From assembly GCA_963649615.1 (NCBI GenBank), contig CAVJIN010000003.1:7212-71211 (forward strand): a DNA stretch of 64,000 nucleotides, written 5' to 3'. This DNA is from UBA9732 sp963649615 (GTDB taxonomy: Bacteria > Spirochaetota > Spirochaetia > Sphaerochaetales > Sphaerochaetaceae). How positions within the stretch are numbered: the stretch's first letter is position 1; each line of letters starts with the position of its first letter. The position numbers were made by a program, and so were the translations under genes. A model generated the notes under the pieces. The model saw only the letters and a list, made by a program, of their open reading frames with translations. It searched no databases and was not told the DNA's origin. Positions 24,461 to 32,610 of this stretch are shown here, piece by piece.

Positions 24461-25361
24461 TGCAAAAAAGCCTAAAGACAAAGGCTCAATGACGCTAGAA
24501 GAGCTCTACAAAAAGTGTATTAAACTAATTAATACTACCAGCGACACCCCGGCTTTAGATGCAAGAATCATAGTCCAGAATGTGCTTAATATTGAATTTA
24601 ATGCTTTTATACTCCATTATCAGGACATTGTTAATCCTATTGAGTCCAAAACAATTTTGGACTTAGTTCAAAAAAGGGCAAAAGGTGAGCCTGTTGCTTA
24701 TCTCACAGGTCAACGGGGATTCTATGAAGATGTTTTCTTTGTAAATGAGTATACTTTAATTCCCAGGTCAGATACGGAAGTGCTGGTGGAACTGGCTATT
24801 GAGCTAGGCCTTTCAAACCCTAATGAAGAGATTCACATTCTAGATCTTTGCTGTGGCACAGGGTGCATTGGAATTTCTGTGGCTAAGGAACTTGCAAAGC
24901 AAGGTAAAAACATAAAACTCGTTTTAAGCGATATCTCAAAAGAGGCTCTTGAAGTTTGCAAAACAAACTGCGAAAGGATACTTAGAAATATCGGGATAAA
25001 AGAGAATGTTGAATATGAAGTGGTATGTGGAAACCTCTTTGAGAGTGTAAAAAATAAATACTTTGACCTAATTTTGACAAATCCCCCATACATTGCAAGT
25101 TCTGTAATTGAGACGTTGGCAGAGCAAGTGAAAAAAGAACCTCTTATTGCATTAGACGGTGGGCCAGATGGGCTTGAAATTATAAAAAGGATTACATCTC
25201 AGGCTCCAAAGCACATGCAAGAAGGCGCTTACATACTAATGGAAATTGGCTATGACCAAGGCTCTGCGGTAAAAGAACTCTTTGAGGAGGTAGGATTGCA
25301 CCAAGTTGAGGTAAAAAAAGATCTTGGTGGGCGCGACCGTGTTGTAAAAGGCGCATTTTGA
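24450..25361 (+). CDS. prmC: Release factor glutamine methyltransferase
   Basis: SAM-dependent methyltransferase that methylates the glutamine of the GGQ motif in release factors. The SAM-binding motif ILDLCCGTGCIGISVA and the substrate-glutamine motif NPPYI are present, with the usual N-terminal helical domain (ALDARIIVQNVL). ATG 24450 overlaps prfA by 11 bases; ATG 24489 (MTLEELYKKC) is an equally good start by family alignment with AAAGG 5 bases upstream, so the true start is uncertain. Confidence 0.93.
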   Translation: MLSNAKKPKDKGSMTLEELYKKCIKLINTTSDTPALDARIIVQNVLNIEFNAFILHYQDIVNPIESKTILDLVQKRAKGEPVAYLTGQRGFYEDVFFVNEYTLIPRSDTEVLVELAIELGLSNPNEEIHILDLCCGTGCIGISVAKELAKQGKNIKLVLSDISKEALEVCKTNCERILRNIGIKENVEYEVVCGNLFESVKNKYFDLILTNPPYIASSVIETLAEQVKKEPLIALDGGPDGLEIIKRITSQAPKHMQEGAYILMEIGYDQGSAVKELFEEVGLHQVEVKKDLGGRDRVVKGAF

Positions 25362-25407
25362 TATATACTAGTAGCCAATTTACTGGTATGCAATTTGAAG
25401 GAAAATC

Positions 25408-27453
25408 ATGTACGAAGAACTAGTTAAACGCTTTCTGCAAAAAGTTACCACCTACTCACCAGAAGATTATGCCAAAATTGAGAAGGCAGCCTACTTTGCA
25501 AATACAAAACATGAAAACCAAAAGCGCAAAAGTGGAGAGCCTTATATCATTCATCCGCTTGCTGTAGCCGAGACGCTAATTCAACTGAACATGGATGCAG
25601 ATACGGTGTGTGCTGGCCTTTTACATGACGTGATTGAGGATACGGATACATCGGAAGAGAAAATCACGGAGATGTTTGGCAAAAACGTGTGCGAACTAGT
25701 GCAAGGCGTAACAAAAATTGCCAATATCAAGAGCCTTTCTAAAAGCGCACAGGAAGCTGAAACTATCAGAAAGATGTTTCTTGCAATGAGCAAGAACATG
25801 CCTGTCATCATCATCAAGCTGGCCGATAAGCTTCACAACATGCGCACGCTTCAGTATATGGAGCCCACTCGTGCCAAGGAAATTGCAAGCGACTGCCTAG
25901 ATATCTATGCCCCTCTTGCAGACCGCTTAGGTATTGCATGGATGAAAGCAGAGCTAGAAGATCTCAGCTTGAAAACGCTTAAGCCCGATACTTATCAGTA
26001 CATTCAAGATTACTTGCTTGCCAAGAAGAATGAATTTGATAAGTATTTAGAGACCGTCAAAAAGAAAATTGCTAATGCATGTATAGATGCCGGAATTAAA
26101 AACATTACAATCACTACAAGATCAAAGCACACCTACTCCATCTACATGAAGATGAAAAAACGACGAAAGGAAATTGATGAGATTTTTGACATCTTGGGGG
26201 TAAGAGTTATTTGTAATACCGTCCCAGAATGCTATACGCTAGTTGGAATCATTCACCAACTTTGGCCACCAATGGAAGGACGCTTTAAAGACTACATTGC
26301 AATGCCAAAAGCTAACAACTACCAGAGCCTTCATACAACAATCATGGCAATGAATGGTGTAATTTTGGAAATTCAGATTCGAACATATGAGATGGACCAA
26401 ATTGCTGAATATGGTGTTGCTTCACACTGGGCTTATAAAGCAAACATGGGAGCTCAGAGTAGCTCTAGTTGGGTAAACATGGACAGCCAACAGCTTTCTA
26501 GAATTGCAACAAAACTTAAAAGTTGGAACTCTGAGATTGAGCAAAGCGAATCTTTCATGGAAGACATCAAGAGTGAACTTTTAAAGGATACCATCTATGT
26601 GTTCACCCCAAAAGGACAGGCTATTGAACTTCCTATAGGAGCAACGGCACTAGACTTTGCCTACATGATTCATACAGAAATTGGAAATCATACTGTAAGT
26701 GCTAAGGCAAATGGTTCTATTGTTCCACTTGGACAACCCCTAGAAAATACTCAAGTAGTTGAGATTTTAACGCAAAAGAATGCTCATCCTAGAGTAACTT
26801 GGCTTAAATATGCCCACACTACAAGTGCAAGAAGAAAAATTAGGGCATGGCTTAACAAATATGATGAAAACCTTCTTATTGAGAAGAATATCATTGCCCA
26901 TAAGAAAGACCTTGAGGCTGCAATCTCCAATGAAATACCTTCTCCTGTTGCACCGGAAGACCTCCAAGACAGTGATATTGTCAGGAAGGTAAACAATGAC
27001 TACAAGAAGAGCTCTATTACAGTTGCCAAGAACAGAAACATGATGATTAGCCTAGCCCAATGTTGCAACCCGGTTCCAGGTGATTCAATTGTAGGTTATG
27101 TTTCAAGAGGTCGTGGCATCATTGTTCATAAGTCAGATTGCCCTAATTTGGTTCATATGTCGGAAATTGACCAAAGAAAAATTGAAGTTGAATGGGAAAC
27201 TGCAGCTGAGACCATAACAAGGCGTTTTATGGTTACCAGCAAGCGTACACAAGACCTGTTTAGTGAAATTGAGGGAGCAATAAGAAATCATTCGGGGCAC
27301 CTTGTTGCAGGAAGTCTGATTGACGATGAAATTGGAAATCTTGTTGGAACTTTCACAATGGAATGCGATAACGAAGAGTCTTTTAAAAAAGTTGTTAAAT
27401 CTATTCGTAACATTCCAAATGTAATTAAAATTGCACCAGCTCCAATGGGTTGA
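25408..27453 (+). CDS. RelA/SpoT homologue: (p)ppGpp synthetase and hydrolase
   Basis: Controls the stringent response. The hydrolase HD domain is intact (HDVIED at 73-78), and the synthetase domain keeps the essential GRFKDYIAMPKANNYQSLHT motif, so both activities are likely. TGS (about 390-450), a zinc-finger-like region with AQCCNPVPGD, and a C-terminal ACT domain follow. The 681 residues are slightly shorter than E. coli SpoT. It is probably the single long RSH enzyme of the cell, as in most non-proteobacteria. ATG 25408 has AAGGA upstream. Confidence 0.94.
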   Translation: MYEELVKRFLQKVTTYSPEDYAKIEKAAYFANTKHENQKRKSGEPYIIHPLAVAETLIQLNMDADTVCAGLLHDVIEDTDTSEEKITEMFGKNVCELVQGVTKIANIKSLSKSAQEAETIRKMFLAMSKNMPVIIIKLADKLHNMRTLQYMEPTRAKEIASDCLDIYAPLADRLGIAWMKAELEDLSLKTLKPDTYQYIQDYLLAKKNEFDKYLETVKKKIANACIDAGIKNITITTRSKHTYSIYMKMKKRRKEIDEIFDILGVRVICNTVPECYTLVGIIHQLWPPMEGRFKDYIAMPKANNYQSLHTTIMAMNGVILEIQIRTYEMDQIAEYGVASHWAYKANMGAQSSSSWVNMDSQQLSRIATKLKSWNSEIEQSESFMEDIKSELLKDTIYVFTPKGQAIELPIGATALDFAYMIHTEIGNHTVSAKANGSIVPLGQPLENTQVVEILTQKNAHPRVTWLKYAHTTSARRKIRAWLNKYDENLLIEKNIIAHKKDLEAAISNEIPSPVAPEDLQDSDIVRKVNNDYKKSSITVAKNRNMMISLAQCCNPVPGDSIVGYVSRGRGIIVHKSDCPNLVHMSEIDQRKIEVEWETAAETITRRFMVTSKRTQDLFSEIEGAIRNHSGHLVAGSLIDDEIGNLVGTFTMECDNEESFKKVVKSIRNIPNVIKIAPAPMG

Positions 27454-27475
27454 TTGTTGGATTGTTGGATTGTTG
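27452..27475. repeat. Three tandem copies of GATTGTTG at the end of rsh
   Basis: Three perfect 8-bp units start inside the rsh stop codon and lie about 20 bases before the rpiB ribosome site. A change in copy number would alter spacing but not any reading frame. Confidence 0.85.
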
Positions 27476-27507
27476 ACGGAATTTGTTACGTCTTTGAGGA
27501 GGCAAAA

Positions 27508-27951
27508 ATGAAAAAGGTTGTAATTGCAAATGATCATGGAGCAGTTGAACTTACTGCTTCTATTATAAAACACCTTGAGGCTAGAGGCTTTGACGTAAAC
27601 TACTTTGGAGTTGCAGAACAAAAGTCTGTAGACTACCCTCTTATGGCAAAAGTTGCCTGTGATGAGTTTAACAAAGGTGGCTATGAGTTTGGTGTGCTTT
27701 GCTGTGGAACGGGAATTGGAATTTCAATTTCTGCCAACAAAATTCACGGCATTAGATGCGCACTTCCCCAAAACTGTTTTGCTGCCAAGATGGCAAAAGA
27801 ACACAATGATGCTAACTTTATAGCCTTTGGAGGAAGAATTGATTATCCAGAGCCTGTTCTAGATATGCTAGATGCCTACATTGATGCTTCTGTCTCAAAG
27901 GAAGAGCGCCATGTAAAGCGCAGAACAGAAATAATGGCACTTGAAAAATAA
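27508..27951 (+). CDS. rpiB: Ribose-5-phosphate isomerase B (RpiB/LacAB family)
   Basis: Interconverts ribulose 5-phosphate and ribose 5-phosphate in the pentose phosphate pathway. The 147 residues show the N-terminal IANDHGAVEL (phosphate/substrate-binding DHG), the catalytic cysteine in VLCCGTGIGISISANK, and the conserved HNDANFIAFGGR. I chose ATG 27508 because GAGGAGG lies just upstream; the longer frame begins within the repeat after rsh. Some relatives isomerise allose or galactose 6-phosphates, but the motif set best fits RpiB. Confidence 0.92.
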   Translation: MKKVVIANDHGAVELTASIIKHLEARGFDVNYFGVAEQKSVDYPLMAKVACDEFNKGGYEFGVLCCGTGIGISISANKIHGIRCALPQNCFAAKMAKEHNDANFIAFGGRIDYPEPVLDMLDAYIDASVSKEERHVKRRTEIMALEK

Positions 27952-27954
27952 TTA

Positions 27955-28539
27955 CTAATGATAATCTCTCCAACTTCCTTTGATGTAGTTATCATACATA
28001 ATTACACTCACAAATAAGCTAAAAGTGTTGTCTTGAAAATTCCAAGCAAGGCCAATTGGAAGCAAATGTTCACGTCTTCCAGAGTAAGGACTACCTGCAG
28101 TAAGTGGAACAATTCTTAAAGTTAAAAAAGTTGGGAGAAATTGTTCTTTTTTGTTATGATTGCTAAAAAATAGTCCAACACTGAGAAGGGTATTAAGACC
28201 ATTTCCAGCATTGTTTTTCTCACTTACTCTCTCCCCTAAAAGATTATAACTAAATTCAAAGCCAACCATTACATTTGAAAATGGATCTGGAACAAGTGGA
28301 GTTATAGCTTCTATTGCAATTTCAGTTCTCTTTGTTAACCCAATAGTTACTCCACCAAGGAAATTTGCACCCATTTTTGAATTCTTATCAAAGAGAAAAC
28401 CTGCATCACCTATTCTTATTGCAATATCCTGAAACAACACTGATTGTGAGTTTTTTTCATCTTCTGCAAAGATATAAGACATTGTTAATAGTATTATCAA
28501 AGTTAAGATAATGAGGCTCTTTAACCCTTTTCTTCTCAT
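27955..28539 (-). CDS. Exported protein, probable small outer-membrane barrel
   Basis: A 194-residue protein with a clear signal peptide (about 1-25, ending SYIFA-ED). The rest alternates hydrophobic and polar residues in strand-like stretches (GGVTIGLTKRTEIAIEAITP, GFEFSYNLLG, TFLTLRIVPL), as in small barrels. I do not recognise a named family. Its start overlaps the stop of the gene before it by 4 bases, so it is made with a second exported protein and a phospholipase-D-like lipoprotein. Confidence 0.55.
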   Translation of the reverse strand: MRRKGLKSLIILTLIILLTMSYIFAEDEKNSQSVLFQDIAIRIGDAGFLFDKNSKMGANFLGGVTIGLTKRTEIAIEAITPLVPDPFSNVMVGFEFSYNLLGERVSEKNNAGNGLNTLLSVGLFFSNHNKKEQFLPTFLTLRIVPLTAGSPYSGRREHLLPIGLAWNFQDNTFSLFVSVIMYDNYIKGSWRDYH

Positions 28540-29084
28540 ATTCTTACCTCCTTACCTACATGATAAAGAGGCGTAAACCTGAACACAGTAACACCCCAAA
28601 GCTTGGTATTTTCATTTATAATCAAGAAAGGTGAAAACCATTCATAGGTATAATCCTTATCACAAATTCTAAAAATTGAAGCTTCAACATAAAGTTTTGG
28701 AGACATCTTTTCTTCTTTGTTTAGCTTGTTATACACCATGCCAACGGTAACACTTGGAGTCCATGGGCACGGATTGTTTGAAGCAAATTGCAGAGGATTG
28801 AACTTGAAGCGTCCAATTTCAAGAGAAAGAGCAAATCCAAAATACTCATATCTTATGTCTTTGTTGCCATTCCAAGAAACACTAGTCCAAACATCAAAAT
28901 AAGGATTGAAATAGTCAAAATCAAAGGGAATATAAACCGCATTTATAGAGATCACAGAAACGGCATCACTTCTACCGGCAACAGACGTACCTACTCCAAA
29001 ATTAAAATAAGAAGTTTTAAGTTCTAATGCAAAAAGAGAGAAACTCAAGCAAAGGCATAAAAGAAGAATTAATAACTTTTTCAT
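28536..29084 (-). CDS. Exported protein, probable outer-membrane barrel
   Basis: A 182-residue protein with signal peptide (LLCLCLSFSLFA-LE, cleavage near residue 20). The mature part is rich in aromatic residues and beta patterns (TSYFNFGVGTS, PYFDVWTSVSW, YFGFALSLEIG). It resembles, in layout, treponemal exported barrel proteins but has no diagnostic motif. It follows the PLD-like lipoprotein by 2 bases and overlaps the next exported protein by 4, so the three form an envelope unit. Confidence 0.55.
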   Translation of the reverse strand: MKKLLILLLCLCLSFSLFALELKTSYFNFGVGTSVAGRSDAVSVISINAVYIPFDFDYFNPYFDVWTSVSWNGNKDIRYEYFGFALSLEIGRFKFNPLQFASNNPCPWTPSVTVGMVYNKLNKEEKMSPKLYVEASIFRICDKDYTYEWFSPFLIINENTKLWGVTVFRFTPLYHVGKEVRI

Positions 29085-29086
29085 TC

Positions 29087-30361
29087 TCAGCCTCCGTACA
29101 AATTCAAAAGAAAGTTAATTTTATTGGATAAGGTATGCCACTGCTCTGCTTGTTCATAGGAAACCTCATTAGAGTAATCGCGGATTTCAAGATAGTGTTC
29201 TTTTACTTGTTTTGCAAGTTCTGGACAATCTATTACAAGCGTCACTTCTGAAGAAATATACATGCTTCTATGATTAAAGTTGGACGAACCACAGATTATG
29301 TAACGTTCGTCAATGATTACTAATTTTTCATGCAAACGAGAGCCATTTGTATATTTATTTTCATCCTCAAGTCTTACGTCAACACCAGCATCAAGAAGGT
29401 CTTTTGTTGCGTATTTTGAAGCATTTAACAATGTTGCTCTGTCATCATTTCTGATAACCATCTCAACCTTTACACCCCGGTCTGTACAACTTTTTACAGC
29501 CTTTAGCATGTCTGAATCTAACGTTGGAAGAAATGGAAGAATGAGAACTTCTTCTTTTGCTTCAGCTAAAAGACTTCCATACAAAGGAGCAATTTCACCG
29601 CCATTTACTTGATCTTCAACCCAACCTTTGATAGTGCCAACGTCTTGTTTATTCTCATAAAGAGCTGTTAGACTCCCTTCTTTAATGGTTTCCCAACTGT
29701 ATCTGTTCCAAAAGTCAGTAAAAGCTTCTGTTAAGACCTTAGCACAAGAATATGAATCAAAAATATACATAGAGTCTCTATCTCCACCGCTTTCAACAGA
29801 ACTAGTAGAAATGTAATTTAGATTCATACCTCCAATTGCTACATGAAGACCATCAGAGACAAAGTATTTTCTATGTTCACGAAAATAAAGATTAACACCC
29901 CAAGCAAGCTTCTTTACTGTCAATGGATTGTATTCTAACAAATGCACTCCATATTCTCTAAGCCCATACAAAGTTCTCAAATGGTACTTAGATTCTGTCA
30001 TATCCAAAGAACTTGTACCGTCAACAACAATGTAAATATCTACACCTTCTTGGGCTTTTTTTCTCATTACATCAAAAATCTCTTGGTTCTCATCACACTC
30101 AGAGCCCAAGAATACAGTACAAATAAAATATTCTTCTGTTTCTTCAAGCATCTGAACAAGCTGTTCTTTCCACTCTTCTCCGTCATAAATAATTGTAGGA
30201 TAAGTCATTTCAATACTTTCATATCCAAGAGTATCTAATTTTTCATCAAGAGAAAGAGTTCTATCTGTTGCAATCTCATTCATCATACCTTTGGTTGTAG
30301 AACAAGACACAGCAAGAACCAGAGCTAGCAAAATCAAAACTAAAGCGATTTTATGTTTCAT
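29087..30361 (-). CDS. Phospholipase D/cardiolipin synthase-like lipoprotein
   Basis: A 424-residue protein with two HKD motifs: HRKYFVSDG near residue 160 and HEKLVIIDE near 343, each followed by a GxxN element (GGMNLN, GSSNFN). Two such motifs form one active site for phosphatidyl transfer or hydrolysis. The N-terminus is a lipoprotein signal (LALVLAVSC, cysteine near 20), so the enzyme is anchored in the periplasm or on the outer membrane, unlike normal cytoplasmic-side cardiolipin synthases. It begins 9 bases after the HAD-Cdd gene and leads two exported barrel-like proteins. Substrate is unknown. Confidence 0.8.
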   Translation of the reverse strand: MKHKIALVLILLALVLAVSCSTTKGMMNEIATDRTLSLDEKLDTLGYESIEMTYPTIIYDGEEWKEQLVQMLEETEEYFICTVFLGSECDENQEIFDVMRKKAQEGVDIYIVVDGTSSLDMTESKYHLRTLYGLREYGVHLLEYNPLTVKKLAWGVNLYFREHRKYFVSDGLHVAIGGMNLNYISTSSVESGGDRDSMYIFDSYSCAKVLTEAFTDFWNRYSWETIKEGSLTALYENKQDVGTIKGWVEDQVNGGEIAPLYGSLLAEAKEEVLILPFLPTLDSDMLKAVKSCTDRGVKVEMVIRNDDRATLLNASKYATKDLLDAGVDVRLEDENKYTNGSRLHEKLVIIDERYIICGSSNFNHRSMYISSEVTLVIDCPELAKQVKEHYLEIRDYSNEVSYEQAEQWHTLSNKINFLLNLYGG

Positions 30362-30370
30362 ACTATCCTC

Positions 30371-31174
30371 TTAGAACTCTGTAAATGTACACGGAAGTAA
30401 GGCTTCAAAGGAATAGTGTTTCAGAACGCCACTTGTTACAGAAATCATAAAGACTTGGCCGTCTGGTGGCATGAATTCTGAGAGAAACTGCCTGCAAATT
30501 GCACATGGAGGTGCCGGATCTTCTGCAGAAGATGCAACAGCAATCATTGGAAATACACTTTTTCCTTCTGCTGCTATAGCAGCCATTGAAGCTCCTCGCT
30601 CTGCACAAATAGTAGCTCCAAATGAAGCATTTTCTACGTTACAGCCACCATACACGTTGCCGTTTCCAGTTAAAAGCCCTGCTCCCACCTTAAAATTTGA
30701 GTAAGGAGCATAGGCCTTTTCTCTGGTTTTTATTGCTATTTCTATTAGCTTTCCTATAATTGTTTTTTTATAGAACGCCTTAACTTCTTTATCTAGCAAT
30801 GCATCAAACTCTTCTATTGTAGAAAACACAGGAAATTCATCCAGCTTTTCCAATACAAGATCTGCCCCTTTTAGGATGTATTTTGTTTCGTCTTCAGGCG
30901 TTTTAGAAGACGCAATTCCAACAGAAATACATTTTGCATTTCTTGCTGCTCTTTGAGCTTCTAGATTGTCACTAATAATTACAGTTTCGTCTGCACTTGC
31001 ACCTAAATTCAGAAAAGCATGCTGATAAAGCTCTGGGTTTGGTTTTGCTTTAAATAAATGTGCGTCACTTCCAATGATAGAAAACTTTAAAGTAGCCTTT
31101 TTTACACTCTTAAGAAAGCTACAATTTTCTGAGAGAGTTGTTTTTTGAAAATCAAAAACTATTGCTTTAATCAT
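30371..31174 (-). CDS. cdd: Fusion of a shortened HAD domain and cytidine deaminase
   Basis: Residues about 135-267 form a complete cytidine deaminase: KAYAPYSNFKVGAGL, the zinc/catalytic CAERGA and PPCAICRQFL, converting cytidine to uridine. Residues 1-120 resemble a haloacid dehalogenase phosphatase with its cap missing: motif I is FDFQKT (second aspartate replaced by glutamine), and the next recognisable parts are KPNPELY (motif III) and IISDN (motif IV region). The cap and motif II are absent, so phosphatase activity is doubtful. It starts 17 bases after the dihydropyrimidinase gene, which suggests a pyrimidine salvage or breakdown unit. Confidence 0.85.
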   Translation of the reverse strand: MIKAIVFDFQKTTLSENCSFLKSVKKATLKFSIIGSDAHLFKAKPNPELYQHAFLNLGASADETVIISDNLEAQRAARNAKCISVGIASSKTPEDETKYILKGADLVLEKLDEFPVFSTIEEFDALLDKEVKAFYKKTIIGKLIEIAIKTREKAYAPYSNFKVGAGLLTGNGNVYGGCNVENASFGATICAERGASMAAIAAEGKSVFPMIAVASSAEDPAPPCAICRQFLSEFMPPDGQVFMISVTSGVLKHYSFEALLPCTFTEF

Positions 31175-31191
31175 TCAATACCTCATAAGAG

Positions 31192-32580
31192 TTAACATTG
31201 CTTAAGAAAATGCCCTTCCCCTGGAGTTCCATAATACTGACCATTTTCCATAATTACTTTTCCTCTGAGGATGGTCATAATTGCCTTTCCTTGAACCTTG
31301 AAACCTCTATATGGGGTATAGAGGGATGCGGAGTGAACGTTGTTATCTTCCAAGGTCCACTTCTCAGAAGGATCAAATATACAAATATCGGCATCTGTAC
31401 CTATTTCTAGAGAGCCCTTTTGAGGGTAAAGACCAAATAACTTGGCAGGATTTGTACTCATAAGTTCAACCAACTTGGTCAGTGGGAAGTTCTTGCCACT
31501 AGAGGCTTCCTTTTCCCTAAACGTATTTAAGAGAATGAACATTTCTTCTGTTCCGGGGATACCAGGATAGATGGTTCTGCAATCTGAGCTGGAAAGTTTC
31601 TGCTCACGAGTGAATGCACAGTGGTCTGTTGCAATTACTTGGACCTCGCCATCCTCAACTGCAGTTTGAAGAGCTAGATTTGAAGCTTTGTCTCGCAGAG
31701 GTGGCGTCATCACAAACAAAGAAGCATCTGGGCCTTCTAAATAGCTGTCATCCAAGAATAAATAATGGGGAGTTGTTTCCACATAGACATCAAGGCCCTT
31801 ATCGCGTAAACGTCTTACTGCTTCAAGCCCACATTTGGATGAAACGTGAACTACGTAAAGTGGACAATTAGCCTTAAGTGCTATTGAACCAAACAAATCA
31901 ATAGCCTTTCCTTCTGCTTCTGCTGGTCTTAGCTTTGCATGGGAAGCTGGAGAAAAATCGCCCGTCCATTTGTCTGATAGCTCTTCAATCAATGGATTAA
32001 ACTCACAATGGGCACAAACCATCATGTCAAGGCGCTTTGCATTTTGAAAAAGATCTAATAGGTCATCCTGATTTTCAATTAGATAGCCAGTATTTCTATA
32101 GGTTGTGAAAATCTTCAAAGTTTTAATGCCCATCTTTTTTAGATCTTCCAACTGTTTTCCTATTGTACTGTTGTAACCATGGCCGTAAACGCCTTGGTGA
32201 ATTGTATAGTCAATTGCCATACCAGAGCGCATTTCATCTAGTCTATAGTTAGCACTATCAACTAAGCCCATTCCTTTGTTATGATCTGCAAAATCAACTA
32301 CTGTTGTTACTCCACCAAAGGCTGCAAGTCTAGAACCTTGGACAAAGCTATCACAGGTAACGGTGCCACGGCTTACAAGATGGTAGTGAGTGTGTGCATC
32401 AATAAGGCCCGGCATGACAAATTTACCTTGGGCATCTACAACTTTGATGTCCTTATTGCAACATAATACTGGAATATTATCTTCAATCTTTGAAATTAGG
32501 CCATCTTTTATGAGAATATCAGCCTTTTTGGTTTGGTTGTTATCAACTAGTAAACCATTTTTTATTAGAATCTCTGACAT
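31192..32580 (-). CDS. hydA: Dihydropyrimidinase / hydantoinase family amidohydrolase
   Basis: Opens the ring of dihydrouracil or hydantoins. The 462 residues show the metal ligands HTHYH (about 62-66), the carboxylated lysine in TLKIFTTYR, CAHCEFN, the histidine in VVHVSS, and the final aspartate in IATDHCAF. It ends with the DADICIFDPSEKWTL and RGKVIMENG tails of the family. Allantoinase and dihydroorotase are alternatives, but the adjacent cytidine deaminase favours pyrimidine breakdown. It lies 30 bases after gcvPB and continues the same transcript. Confidence 0.85.
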   Translation of the reverse strand: MSEILIKNGLLVDNNQTKKADILIKDGLISKIEDNIPVLCCNKDIKVVDAQGKFVMPGLIDAHTHYHLVSRGTVTCDSFVQGSRLAAFGGVTTVVDFADHNKGMGLVDSANYRLDEMRSGMAIDYTIHQGVYGHGYNSTIGKQLEDLKKMGIKTLKIFTTYRNTGYLIENQDDLLDLFQNAKRLDMMVCAHCEFNPLIEELSDKWTGDFSPASHAKLRPAEAEGKAIDLFGSIALKANCPLYVVHVSSKCGLEAVRRLRDKGLDVYVETTPHYLFLDDSYLEGPDASLFVMTPPLRDKASNLALQTAVEDGEVQVIATDHCAFTREQKLSSSDCRTIYPGIPGTEEMFILLNTFREKEASSGKNFPLTKLVELMSTNPAKLFGLYPQKGSLEIGTDADICIFDPSEKWTLEDNNVHSASLYTPYRGFKVQGKAIMTILRGKVIMENGQYYGTPGEGHFLKQC

Positions 32581-32610
32581 AAATTTCTCCTTGATTTCTC
32601 CTTAGAAAGT

